Part shown: piece by piece, positions 1-6,615 of the stretch
How positions within the stretch are numbered: position 1 is the first letter of the stretch
Layout: every line of letters begins with the position of its first letter
From: Betaproteobacteria bacterium
GTDB taxonomy: Bacteria > Pseudomonadota > Gammaproteobacteria > Burkholderiales > JAHFRG01
Direction of reading: 5' to 3'
DNA: 11,930 nt
NCBI GenBank assembly: GCA_023258935.1
Contig: JAHFRG010000047.1
Location: 1 to 11,930 of the forward strand
Notes under the pieces: model-generated
The model's input: the letters and a program-made list of their open reading frames with translations, nothing else
Databases searched by the model: none
What the model was told of the DNA's origin: nothing
Made by a program: the position numbers and the translations under genes

Positions 1-149
1 ACGATTGCTGGGACCTGCCCGAGATGCTGGATGAAATCCAGCACTACCCGCTCGTCACTGGTAAGCAAGTGCGCCTCCTGTCCCGCCGCGACGCAATGGA
101 GCGCAAGGCCGGGAAGCTGCTGGAGCATCCCGCGCCGCGGCGCAAGTAA
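1..149 (+). CDS. C-terminal end of an unrecognised protein (5' partial)
   Basis: An open frame runs from the window edge (first full codon at position 3) to a TAA at 147-149, giving 48 residues that begin DCWDLPEMLDEI and end in a basic tail PAPRRK. The third codon positions are overwhelmingly G or C (runs of ctg, ccc, gag, cgc, aag), as expected of real coding sequence at this GC content, and there is no competing open frame. I do not recognise the family from this fragment: it is a soluble, charged C-terminus with no membrane segment or metal motif. The gene converges on the SnoaL-like gene at 184-639, with only 34 bp between the two stops. The rest of the gene lies outside the window. Confidence 0.65.
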   Translation, partial: DCWDLPEMLDEIQHYPLVTGKQVRLLSRRDAMERKAGKLLEHPAPRRK

Positions 150-183
150 GCGCCTATCTTCGTGAAGCGAAATCAATCCCTTT

Positions 184-639
184 TTACTTGGGCGGTGCTG
201 GCATCGCGGATGAATGATGATCCACGATCAGCCATTTCTTTCCCTTCTTCACGTAGGTAAAGCTGTAGCGCGCGGGGAGAGTCTTGGCCTCGCCGTCTTT
301 TACGTAAGAAAACGTGTAATAGCCGGTGTTAATGGCGGTGTTGCCATATACCCGGATTAACTGGTCTCCGAAACTGACTTTGTGCTGCGGGAGAGCCGCG
401 AAGGCTTTCACAAAATAATCCCGAATTGCTTCAGGATCATCCCGCCGTTTGGGAGACAGCGTCCCCCACAGCACGCCATCCTTGTCATAGAGAGCGAGGA
501 TCGGGTCGGGGTTGTCGTCAGTAAAAACCTGCGCCCATTTCGCGGTGGTGGCAGCAACCTCCTCCTTTGGCCCTGCCCATGCGTTGGGTGCAAGTGCAAA
601 CAGGGTAAGCAACAGCACAGAATAGATATAGCGTTTCAT
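184..639 (-). CDS. Exported SnoaL-like / DUF4440 (SgcJ/EcaC-type) protein
   Basis: This 151-residue protein has an N-terminal signal peptide: basic MKRY, a hydrophobic stretch at residues 5-18 and a probable cleavage site after NAWA (residue 22). The mature part is about 125 residues, the size of a single cystatin-like alpha+beta barrel. It resembles the SnoaL-like/DUF4440/CaMKII-association group, with a helix ending in FTDDNPDPILALYDKDGVLWGTL, the segment RVYGNTAINTGYYTFSY, and the closing strand KKWLIVDHHSSAMP, which is typical of proteins annotated as SgcJ/EcaC family. These folds bind small hydrophobic ligands or act as small enzymes; the substrate cannot be read from the sequence. The ATG start is well supported by GGGAGG at 646-651, six bases upstream. 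The gene follows the ttcA-like gene on the same strand, 104 bp away, and probably has its own promoter. The family call is fairly secure; the function is unknown. Confidence 0.82.
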   Translation of the reverse strand: MKRYIYSVLLLTLFALAPNAWAGPKEEVAATTAKWAQVFTDDNPDPILALYDKDGVLWGTLSPKRRDDPEAIRDYFVKAFAALPQHKVSFGDQLIRVYGNTAINTGYYTFSYVKDGEAKTLPARYSFTYVKKGKKWLIVDHHSSAMPAPPK

Positions 640-691
640 GATTAACCTCCCTTGGTTGAGTTGTTGGCCCGCTCTGGTCGAAGTCCGGCTA

Positions 692-705
692 GGGTAACCT
701 TACCC
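692..705. promoter_or_regulatory. Short palindrome upstream of the SnoaL-like gene, possible operator
   Basis: GGGTAA-CC-TTACCC is a perfect 6+6 dyad with a 2-base centre, placed 53-66 bp upstream of the start codon of the gene at 184-639. That position would suit a repressor or activator site. No T-run follows it on either strand, so it does not look like a terminator for the upstream gene. The regulator is unknown and the dyad could be chance. Confidence 0.3.
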
Positions 706-743
706 CATTTTCCAACGCGCCCAATAATAGCATAAACAAGGCA

Positions 744-1499
744 CTAATCATTCTCTTGGTATTCCACGAGCAATGGGCGCATCGCGGTGAGAAGATTGGC
801 GAATATCTTGTTGTTGGCCGCCTCAAACTGGGCCAGCTTTTGCTTCATTTGCCAGCGCTGCATGGGCATGGCAAAGCACGCCGGGCAGTTCTCCGCAATG
901 ACCGGAAGGCCCGCGCTCTTGGCGAACGCTGCGGTCTGGCGCTCGCGCACGTAAATGAAAGGGCGAATCACGCGGATATCGCCTTCGTCGTTGACATAAT
1001 GCGCGCGCATGGTGCGCAGTTTTCCTCCAAACATCGCACTCATCATGAAAGTCTCGGCAAGGTCGTCGAGATGCTGCGCCAGCGCCAGCACATTGTAGCC
1101 TTCGCGCCGTGCCGCGCCGTAGAGCATGCCGCGCCGCATTCTCGAGCAAAATGCGCAGAACGAATCTTTGCCCATCTTTTGCTTCGCAAGTTCCAGCACC
1201 GGGTAACTTTCATAGAAATACGGCACGCCCAGCTTGGCCATAAAAGTTTTAAGCGGCTGCGGATGGTATTCGGGTGATTGGGGGTCTACGGTCGCGGCGG
1301 CGAGTTCAAATTTCACCGGCGATTTGGCCTTGAGATGCAATAACACATGCAACAACGACAAACTGTCCTTGCCCCCGGAAAGCCCGAGCATTACACGGTC
1401 ACCCGGGCGAATCATCGCGTAGTCGGCAATCGCTTTGCCTGCCAAGCTTAGCAATGTGCGAGGGGGTTTAATCGGGATTGTCTTCATATTTAATTCCAT
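744..1499 (-). CDS. ttcA: TtcA-family tRNA 2-thiocytidine synthetase-like PP-loop ATPase
   Basis: TtcA activates cytidine 32 of certain tRNAs with ATP and replaces its C2 oxygen with sulfur, using an oxygen-sensitive [4Fe-4S] cluster. Seen here: the PP-loop SGGKDS at residues 41-46, CAFCSRMRRGMLY with Cys115 and Cys118, GGKLRTM near 158, VIRPFIYVRER near 177, and NCPACFAMPMQR with Cys205 and Cys208. These match the E. coli TtcA landmarks, including three cysteines in cluster-ligand positions. At 251 residues it lacks the roughly 60-residue C-terminal extension of the E. coli enzyme, and the usual HHRDD is QHLDD, so it is a short, divergent member and may be a paralogue rather than the orthologue. 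The first ATG (1499) has no Shine-Dalgarno sequence. A second ATG at 1487 has GGA eight bases upstream and is an equally likely start, removing four residues. It lies downstream of the pteridine reductase gene, separated by a palindromic element. Confidence 0.85.
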   Translation of the reverse strand: MELNMKTIPIKPPRTLLSLAGKAIADYAMIRPGDRVMLGLSGGKDSLSLLHVLLHLKAKSPVKFELAAATVDPQSPEYHPQPLKTFMAKLGVPYFYESYPVLELAKQKMGKDSFCAFCSRMRRGMLYGAARREGYNVLALAQHLDDLAETFMMSAMFGGKLRTMRAHYVNDEGDIRVIRPFIYVRERQTAAFAKSAGLPVIAENCPACFAMPMQRWQMKQKLAQFEAANNKIFANLLTAMRPLLVEYQEND

Positions 1500-1528
1500 A
1501 AATTCACAATTGAGAATGTTCGGATTTT

Positions 1529-1654
1529 AGCGAAACAAGAAGTTTGGCTTTAGACGAGGCGCGGCGAAGTTGAGCAGCAGAGCACACATAATTAGTATGT
1601 GAGCAGCGGAAACAAGCCGCAACGAAGTATAAAGGCAAAGTCCGCTGTTTCGCT
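1529..1654. repeat. 126-bp imperfect palindrome (MITE-like or hairpin intergenic element)
   Basis: The left arm (1529-1590) begins AGCGAAACA and contains TTTGGCTTTAGAC and GCGGC. The right arm (1596-1654), read on the other strand, also begins AGCGAAACA and contains TTTGCCTTTATAC and GCGGC. The arms then meet at CACATA/TATGTG around the 5-base centre ATTAG. By eye the arms agree at roughly 65-70% of positions with a few small gaps. The outer end of the right arm is the first base of the stop codon of the gene at 1654-2394, and the element fills most of the gap before the ttcA-like gene. I see no clear target-site duplication and no second copy in this window. It encodes nothing convincing. 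In RNA it could form a long stem. It resembles short dispersed repeats, but copy number cannot be checked here. Confidence 0.6.
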
Positions 1655-2394
1655 CATATGTTGATGCTCCTGCCGCCGTCGACTGCAATAATCTGTCCCG
1701 TAATATAAGGCGCATCGGCAATCAGGAAATGCACCGCCTTAGCGATATCTTCCGGTTCACCGACGCGCTTCAAAAGCGTGGAATTGATGATGCGCTGGCG
1801 CGATAGCTCATCCGACCAAGCTTCATCTTCCGGCCAGATAATGGCGCCGGGCGCCACGCCATTCACCCTGACTTCCGGCGCCAGCTCGCGTGCCAGCGAG
1901 CGCGTCAGGTTGACCAGCCCGGCCTTTGCCGTGCTATACACCACGTAGTTCTTCATCGGCCGCTCGGCATGGATGTCCACGATGTTGACTATGCAGCCAT
2001 GGTTTTTTTTGAGCTGTCCCACCGCCGCCTGCGAGAGGAACAGCGGCGCCTTAAGGTTGGTGCCGATGAGATCATCCCATGCCTTGTCGTTGATTTCCCC
2101 CACCGCCGTGGGAAAAAAGCTGGAAGCATTGTTGATCACTACATCCAGCCTGCCAAAACGTTTTACGGTATCGCCCACCAGGTTTGGCAGCATTGACAAG
2201 TTGAGAAGGTCCGCTTGTATCATCGCCACCGAATCGGCGCGCTTAAGATTAAGTTCGGCTTGCAGCGCGCGGGCTTCCTTCGCCGAGGAACGGTAATGCA
2301 CCATGAGGCTGGCACCGTGCGCATGCAAGTAGCGGCAAATTGCTGCCCCTACCCGTCTTGCACCCCCGGTGATCAAGACGACTTTGCCTTGCAC
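1654..2394 (-). CDS. Pteridine reductase-type short-chain dehydrogenase (PTR1/FolM-like)
   Basis: This 246-residue classical SDR probably performs NADPH-dependent reduction of dihydropteridines or dihydrofolate. The cofactor loop is TGGARRVG (residues 9-16); the TGxxRRxG form with arginines marks NADPH use and is characteristic of pteridine reductases. The structural NNAS is at 88-91. The catalytic part reads NIVDIHAERPMKNYVVYSTAK: Tyr153 and Lys157 are present, and the position that is usually Ser in SDRs is Asp140, as in PTR1-type pteridine reductases. The C-terminus GQIIAVDGGRSI also fits that group. The start is GTG at 2394, chosen because GGAG lies seven bases upstream (2402-2405) and the Rossmann strand begins immediately. 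It is divergent from the methyltransferase gene at 2496 across a gap of about 100 bp. A general 3-oxoacyl-ACP reductase-like SDR is the alternative, but Asp140 argues against it. Confidence 0.88.
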   Translation of the reverse strand: MQGKVVLITGGARRVGAAICRYLHAHGASLMVHYRSSAKEARALQAELNLKRADSVAMIQADLLNLSMLPNLVGDTVKRFGRLDVVINNASSFFPTAVGEINDKAWDDLIGTNLKAPLFLSQAAVGQLKKNHGCIVNIVDIHAERPMKNYVVYSTAKAGLVNLTRSLARELAPEVRVNGVAPGAIIWPEDEAWSDELSRQRIINSTLLKRVGEPEDIAKAVHFLIADAPYITGQIIAVDGGRSINI

Positions 2395-2401
2395 CCTGAT
2401 T

Positions 2402-2405
2402 CTCC
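2402..2405 (-). promoter_or_regulatory. Ribosome binding site deciding the GTG start of the SDR gene
   Basis: CTCC on the plus strand is GGAG on the coding strand, seven bases before the GTG at 2394. No in-frame ATG lies close by, so this site supports the non-ATG start. Confidence 0.6.
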
Positions 2406-2495
2406 GCTATATTCTGCCAGTGTTGAATGCCGGAATTTTACAGCAATTTCCCGACCATTAGCGGCTGCCCAATCTTTCCAGCTTAATCCCAGGCG

Positions 2496-3638
2496 ATGTC
2501 GCCACTGCCACAACCCAGCGCGCAAGCATTGCTACACAGCCAGCAGCTTGCCCGGATGATTATCGAGGAAATCGCAGCTGGCGGCGGCTGGATTTCGTTC
2601 GCCCGCTATATGGAGCTCGCCTTGTACACCCCGGGGCTCGGCTACTACAGCGCAGGTGCAGAAAAATTCGGAGTTGCCGGCGATTTTGTCACCGCTCCCG
2701 ATATGTCACCGCTCTTCTCCCGCTGCCTTGCGAGACAAGTCTCGCAAGCTCTATCCATCATTTCCGGAGATATTCTGGAATTGGGAGCCGGATCCGGGAA
2801 GCTTGCTTGTGACCTGTTGCGCGAGCTGGAAGCGCAGAATAAGGCACCCGAGCACTACTTTATCCTGGAAGTAAGCGGCGAATTGCAAAGCCGCCAGCAA
2901 GCGTTAATAGGCATGCTTCCCAAAAAGCTCGCACAGTGCGTGAGTTGGATCGACAAGCTGCCGCAGCATTTTGCCGGTTTGGTCTTCGCCAACGAAGTTT
3001 TCGATGCGCTTCCAGTGCATGTCGTAGCCTGGCGCAGCCAGGGGATTTACGAGTGTGGCGTCACTTATGCAGATGGAAAATTCTGCTGGAAAGAACGTCC
3101 GCTGGCCAAAGGAGAATTGTTCAATCTCGCCTCAAGCCTGCAAGTTCCAGTTGATTATGTAAGCGAAATTCATCTTGCTGCATGCGGCCTGATGCGCAGC
3201 CTTGCAGCGCTGTTGGATCGGGGCGTGATTCTGGTACTGGATTACGGCTTCGGATCGGCCGAGTATTATCATCCGCAACGCAACCGCGGCACGTTGATGT
3301 GCCATTACCGCCAGCAGGCGCACGACGATCCTTTTTACCTGCCGGGGCTGCAAGATATAACCTCACACGTAAATTTCAGCTCCATTATGGAAAGTGCGGG
3401 GGATTTGCGATTGCTCGGCTATACCACCCAAGCACAGTTTCTGGTGAACTGCGGCATTACCGAAATCCTGGGCGAAACCGCGCCGGATGATGCCGCTTAC
3501 CTGCCTTTGGCTTCAGCAGCGCAAAAACTGCTGAGCCCGGCTGAAATGGGGGAGTTATTTAAAGCGTTAGCGATGGGCAAAGGCATTTCCCAGCAACTCC
3601 TCGGTTTTATGAGCGGCGACAAAAGCCGTCTGCTGTGA
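2496..3638 (+). CDS. MidA/NDUFAF7-family SAM-dependent methyltransferase (COG1565)
   Basis: This is a 380-residue class I methyltransferase of the family that includes mitochondrial NDUFAF7, which dimethylates an arginine of the complex I subunit NDUFS2 during assembly. The bacterial substrate is not established. Visible signatures are GGGWISFARYMELALYTPGLGYYS (residues 29-52), GDFVTAPDMSPLF (62-74), SAM motif I ELGAGSG (95-101), the acidic strand end ILEVSGELQ (123-131), NEVFDALPV (166-174), LDYGFG (248-253), GTLMCHYRQQ (265-274) and DITSHVNF (287-294). All family blocks are intact and the length is usual. The ATG at 2496 is the first possible start: an in-frame TAA lies at 2484-2486, and AGG just upstream is a poor, close Shine-Dalgarno. 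The gene is divergent from the pteridine reductase and convergent with the DUF71 gene, with 33 bp between stops. Confidence 0.9.
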   Translation: MSPLPQPSAQALLHSQQLARMIIEEIAAGGGWISFARYMELALYTPGLGYYSAGAEKFGVAGDFVTAPDMSPLFSRCLARQVSQALSIISGDILELGAGSGKLACDLLRELEAQNKAPEHYFILEVSGELQSRQQALIGMLPKKLAQCVSWIDKLPQHFAGLVFANEVFDALPVHVVAWRSQGIYECGVTYADGKFCWKERPLAKGELFNLASSLQVPVDYVSEIHLAACGLMRSLAALLDRGVILVLDYGFGSAEYYHPQRNRGTLMCHYRQQAHDDPFYLPGLQDITSHVNFSSIMESAGDLRLLGYTTQAQFLVNCGITEILGETAPDDAAYLPLASAAQKLLSPAEMGELFKALAMGKGISQQLLGFMSGDKSRLL

Positions 3639-3671
3639 AACATTATCAGCTTATTGTGCCTGCTCGCCGTT

Positions 3672-4337
3672 TCACTGAGAGGTCAAATCGCAATAATAAA
3701 ATGCACCACGCTGCATCACCTTGCCTTTGGTGAAACGCAAGCGGTCCTTCAACAGCGGCCCGTCGTAAACGAAGCTGTGAAATTCGCCGTTCTCGCCGCA
3801 AGGGTCCACACTTGCGGGAAGCGCCTTGACAAATTCCGAGTCCATCTCACGGCCGGCAAACGAAGCATCAAGCACTCGGCTGTCCACGCACACGGTCACG
3901 CCCTTGAATCCGAGTTCCATGAATTCCCCGACAAGCGTCCGGCTGTCTATGTTCCAAAGGGGAAACAGGGGTTGCACGCCGATTTTATCTAAAATACTCT
4001 CCCGGTACGCACGTATATCCTCGAGAAAAATATCGCCAAAGGCAATACTGTCCACGTTCCGACGCTTGAGCCGCTGCAGCAAGCCGCCGAATTTTTCCTC
4101 GTATACGGCATTGGCAGCGTCGCGTGGCAGCTCAAGAGTATAGAGTGGAAAACCCAAAGCGCAGGCCTGGGCTTCGAGCAAGTTCTGCGGTACTTCGTGC
4201 ATGGCAATTTTACTTTCGCCTGCGAGCACCGTGGTAACCAGCGCCAAGATTTCGCGCTCCCCTTGCTCGAGCAGCCTATGCAGCATGAGCACGCTGTTTA
4301 TGCCACCGCTCCAGGATAAAACGATTTTCTGATTCAT
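3672..4337 (-). CDS. DUF71/Dph6-type PP-loop protein with altered ATP motif (SGGINS)
   Basis: This 221-residue protein belongs to the diphthine-ammonia ligase/DUF71 group of N-type ATP pyrophosphatases. In eukaryotes Dph6 amidates diphthine on elongation factor 2; bacteria lack diphthamide, so the bacterial role is unknown. Family landmarks are the N-terminal strand IVLSWSGG (residues 5-12), FGDIFLEDIRAYRE (100-113), GVQPLFPLWNIDSRTL (120-135), VTVCVDSRVLDASFAGRE (147-164) and DPCGENGEFHSFVYDGPL (178-195). The usual SGGKDS at residues 10-15 reads SGGINS (codons ata aac), so the lysine and aspartate of the PP-loop are both replaced. This may be a catalytically changed or non-ATP-hydrolysing form; the rest of the protein is intact, so it is not an obvious pseudogene. 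No Shine-Dalgarno precedes the ATG, which suggests translation following the RclA-like gene 62 bp upstream on the same strand. Confidence 0.85.
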   Translation of the reverse strand: MNQKIVLSWSGGINSVLMLHRLLEQGEREILALVTTVLAGESKIAMHEVPQNLLEAQACALGFPLYTLELPRDAANAVYEEKFGGLLQRLKRRNVDSIAFGDIFLEDIRAYRESILDKIGVQPLFPLWNIDSRTLVGEFMELGFKGVTVCVDSRVLDASFAGREMDSEFVKALPASVDPCGENGEFHSFVYDGPLLKDRLRFTKGKVMQRGAFYYCDLTSQ

Positions 4338-4399
4338 GGAGCGCTTGTGGTGTTTGATCGGGTGCTGGATAAATGAAATGCGGCGATGATTATGGTCCG

Positions 4400-5794
4400 T
4401 CAGGCATCCAGTGTCATGAACAAATTATTGAGCGACTCGGCAAGAGTGGGGTGGGCGAAAATTCCTTCCTTGATTTTTGCGTAGTGTACTCCGCCCATCA
4501 TCGCCATTTGCAGCATCGCCATGATCTCCCCGCCTTCCACGCCCAATATGGTGCAGCCCAGAATCTGTCCGCTGTCGGCATCCACGATGGCTTTCATGAA
4601 ACCGCGCGTTTCTCCCATTTCGATTGCTCGCGCTACGTGCGTCATCGGCAGCTTTGCCACGCGAATGTTGCGCTTCTGTGCCCGTGCCTCGGTTTCACTA
4701 AGCCCCACGCTTGCCAGCTGTGGATCAATGAACATGGTATTGGGCACCAGACGTCCATCCAAAGTGGCTTTCCCACCTTCCAGCCAATTTGAGCGCAGGA
4801 TGCGGAAATCGTCGTAGGAAATATGCGTGAACGCGGGCCCTCCCTTGACATCGCCGATGGCATAGATGCCCGGAACGTTGGTTTCCAGTTTGTTGTTGAC
4901 CTTGATAAAGCCCGGCTTGTCGGTCTCGATTCCCGCCGCCGCGAGATTCAATTGCGCCGTGCTGGGCACGCGTCCCAGCGCAGCCAGCAGATGAGAGCCC
5001 GCCACCTTCTGCTCTCCCGCCGGCGTTTTGATGGTCAACTCGGTCCGGCCGTTCTGCTGCCGGGAAATCTGAACGACTTGTGCATTTAGCAAAATCTCAA
5101 TGCCGTCCTGGCGCAGAATCTTCTGCACTTCCTCGGATACATCCGGGTCTTCGCGGTTAATCAGCCGGTCTTCACGATGAATGATGGTGACGCGGCTGCC
5201 GAAGCGGCGGAACATCTGCGCGAACTCGAGGCCGATGTAGCTTCCGCCCAGCACCAGCAGATGCTCGGGTAATTCCTGCAGTTCCATGATGGTTGAAGAA
5301 TTCAGGGGCCGGGCTTCGCTCAATCCGGGCATCGGCGGCAGCGCGGGAGCTCCGCCGCTGTTGATGACGATTCTGTCCGCGGTCATTTCCCTCGTTCCGC
5401 CGCCGTTCAATCGCACCTCAACCGTGCGGGAGTCCTTGAATCGCGCCACGCCGAAAATGAGTTCAAGATTGGGCGTCTTCTCCAGCCGGTCTTGTCCGCC
5501 TTTGCGGAAGCTTTCAACTATGGCTTTTTTGCGAGCGTAAACTTTGGCCATATCAACACTCACATCTCCGGTGTTGACTCCGTAACTAGCGCCACGGCGC
5601 GCCAGATAAGCAATGCGCGCGCTTGCCACCATGGTCTTGGTTGGAGTGCAGCCGACGTTGACGCAAGTGCCGCCCACATGCTCGCGTTCGATTACTACGG
5701 TTTTCCATCCTGCTTTGGCAAGCGCGAGAGCCAAAGGTTTTCCCGATTGGCCGGTGCCGATGATGAGAGCGTCGTAACGGTTAACCGAGGGCAT
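4400..5794 (-). CDS. RclA/MerA-like FAD-dependent pyridine nucleotide-disulfide oxidoreductase
   Basis: This 464-residue class I flavoprotein disulfide reductase is cytosolic. Domains: FAD-binding GTGQSGKP (residues 13-20) with acidic VIERE; redox motif GGTCVNVGCTPTK with Cys44 and Cys49; NAD(P) loop LGGSYIGLEF (182-191); second FAD motif AIGDVKGGPAFTHISYDDFRI (from 312); dimerisation domain ending FAHPTLAESLNNLF with His448 and Glu453. There is no N-terminal HMA domain and no C-terminal cysteine pair, so it is not a classical mercuric reductase, although such proteins are often labelled so. The GDVxGGxxFTxISxDDxRI stretch closely resembles RclA, the flavin reductase for reactive chlorine and copper stress, but overall it may be a separate MerA-like subgroup. 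The start is firm: AGGAG at 5800-5804, five bases before the ATG. It is divergent from a periplasmic diheme cytochrome and upstream of the DUF71 gene. The substrate is uncertain. Confidence 0.9.
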   Translation of the reverse strand: MPSVNRYDALIIGTGQSGKPLALALAKAGWKTVVIEREHVGGTCVNVGCTPTKTMVASARIAYLARRGASYGVNTGDVSVDMAKVYARKKAIVESFRKGGQDRLEKTPNLELIFGVARFKDSRTVEVRLNGGGTREMTADRIVINSGGAPALPPMPGLSEARPLNSSTIMELQELPEHLLVLGGSYIGLEFAQMFRRFGSRVTIIHREDRLINREDPDVSEEVQKILRQDGIEILLNAQVVQISRQQNGRTELTIKTPAGEQKVAGSHLLAALGRVPSTAQLNLAAAGIETDKPGFIKVNNKLETNVPGIYAIGDVKGGPAFTHISYDDFRILRSNWLEGGKATLDGRLVPNTMFIDPQLASVGLSETEARAQKRNIRVAKLPMTHVARAIEMGETRGFMKAIVDADSGQILGCTILGVEGGEIMAMLQMAMMGGVHYAKIKEGIFAHPTLAESLNNLFMTLDA

Positions 5795-5838
5795 GTGCGC
5801 TCCTATCTGATCTAGTGTCTAATTGCAGGTTAGCACAA

Positions 5839-5844
5839 TATAAT
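5839..5844 (+). promoter_or_regulatory. Consensus -10 hexamer (TATAAT) in the divergent gap before the cytochrome gene
   Basis: A perfect TATAAT lies 46 bp upstream of the cytochrome start inside the 95-bp divergent intergenic region. The expected -35 window (around 5816-5821, tgtcta) is a poor match, so an activator may be needed or the site may be fortuitous. Confidence 0.4.
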
Positions 5845-5889
5845 CACGATGACCCGATACCCGCCCACGCATGAACTTCGCATCCAACC

Positions 5890-6558
5890 ATGACCTTGCA
5901 TCGCTGTTATTTATATTTCACCGTGCTACTACTTGCCTCAAGCCAGGCGCCGGCCATCGGGCAAGCGAAAGACGGAGGCACCACTGCCAACAAGTGGGAA
6001 GAAGGCCCTCACGGCTTGATGTTGCGCCGGATGCTTCCGCCCGGGCCGGATCCCAAGGAATTACCCGAGCCAGATTCAGCAGGCGCGCGGGCGCTCACCC
6101 GTTATTGCGTGCAATGCCATTACCTTCCCAGCCCTTATATGCACACGCCCGAGAGATGGCGGGTGGTGGTGGAGCGTATGAACCGGCGCACGCAAGGCGA
6201 GGGCAACATGGGCATCTTAATGAAAGAACTGATGGAAGGTGTGCAAACGCCGTCGCAGCATGAACTCGATTCCTTGCTCGCATACTTAGGCAAACACGGG
6301 CAGAAAGCGATAGATCCGGGCCAATATCCTGACCTCAAAACCACGGTCGCGGGCCAGTCCTACAGTGAAGCCTGCATACAATGCCATGAACTGCCCGATC
6401 CCAAACGGCATACTGCAAAAGAGTGGCCGCTGGTGGTGGAACGCATGCAGAAAAACATGGCTTGGGTGGGAGTCATCAAGGGCAATTTCAAAAGCCCGCA
6501 TGAACTCAAGGTCCAGGATATCCTCGATTTCCTGGAACGCCACAGCCGGGCGAATTAA
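5890..6558 (+). CDS. Periplasmic diheme c-type cytochrome with two repeated heme domains
   Basis: This 222-residue protein has a signal peptide (residues 1 to about 26, hydrophobic core YLYFTVLLLASS, ending AIGQA). It has two heme c attachment sites, CVQCH (73-77) and CIQCH (162-166), so it should carry two covalent hemes in the periplasm and transfer electrons. The two halves are an internal duplication: each runs CxQCHxLPxP, then HT, a Trp, VVxRM, and an amphipathic helix containing HEL and ending in LxYL or LDFL. Methionines Met97/Met107 and Met186/Met190 are candidate distal heme ligands. A proline-rich linker (about 48-62) precedes the first domain. The ATG at 5890 is the first usable start, because an in-frame TGA lies at 5872-5874; no strong Shine-Dalgarno is seen. 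It is divergent from the RclA-like flavoprotein. The redox partner is unknown. The heme assignment is secure, the physiological role is not. Confidence 0.92.
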   Translation: MTLHRCYLYFTVLLLASSQAPAIGQAKDGGTTANKWEEGPHGLMLRRMLPPGPDPKELPEPDSAGARALTRYCVQCHYLPSPYMHTPERWRVVVERMNRRTQGEGNMGILMKELMEGVQTPSQHELDSLLAYLGKHGQKAIDPGQYPDLKTTVAGQSYSEACIQCHELPDPKRHTAKEWPLVVERMQKNMAWVGVIKGNFKSPHELKVQDILDFLERHSRAN

Positions 6559-6615
6559 GGGATTTCGATTGAGTCCACAGCGGATTGCGTTGCCACCAAG
6601 ATAGCGAAGACTTAA

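Noticed and set aside
756..1277. 173-codon plus-strand open frame opposite the ttcA-like gene
   Set aside because: The opposite strand carries intact SGGKDS and CxxC motifs; this frame has no family resemblance.
1527..1721. 64-codon minus-strand open frame over the palindromic element
   Set aside because: It overlaps the SDR C-terminus in another frame and translates the repeat element; there is no ribosome site or domain. Better explained as non-coding repeat.
3635..3675. GTGAAAC...GTTTCAC inverted repeat between the convergent stops of the methyltransferase and DUF71 genes
   Set aside because: The stem is only 7 bp, AT-rich, with a 27-base loop and no T-run, so it is not a credible intrinsic terminator; probably chance.
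4400..5794. Mercuric reductase (merA) call
   Set aside because: It has the CVNVGC redox motif but no HMA domain, no C-terminal cysteine pair and no mer genes nearby; RclA/MerA-like oxidoreductase is the safer name.
5871..6263. Alternative ATG and open frame just upstream of the cytochrome start
   Set aside because: It is in a different frame and yields an Arg/His/Ala-rich product; the frame starting at 5890 has a signal peptide and two CxxCH motifs.
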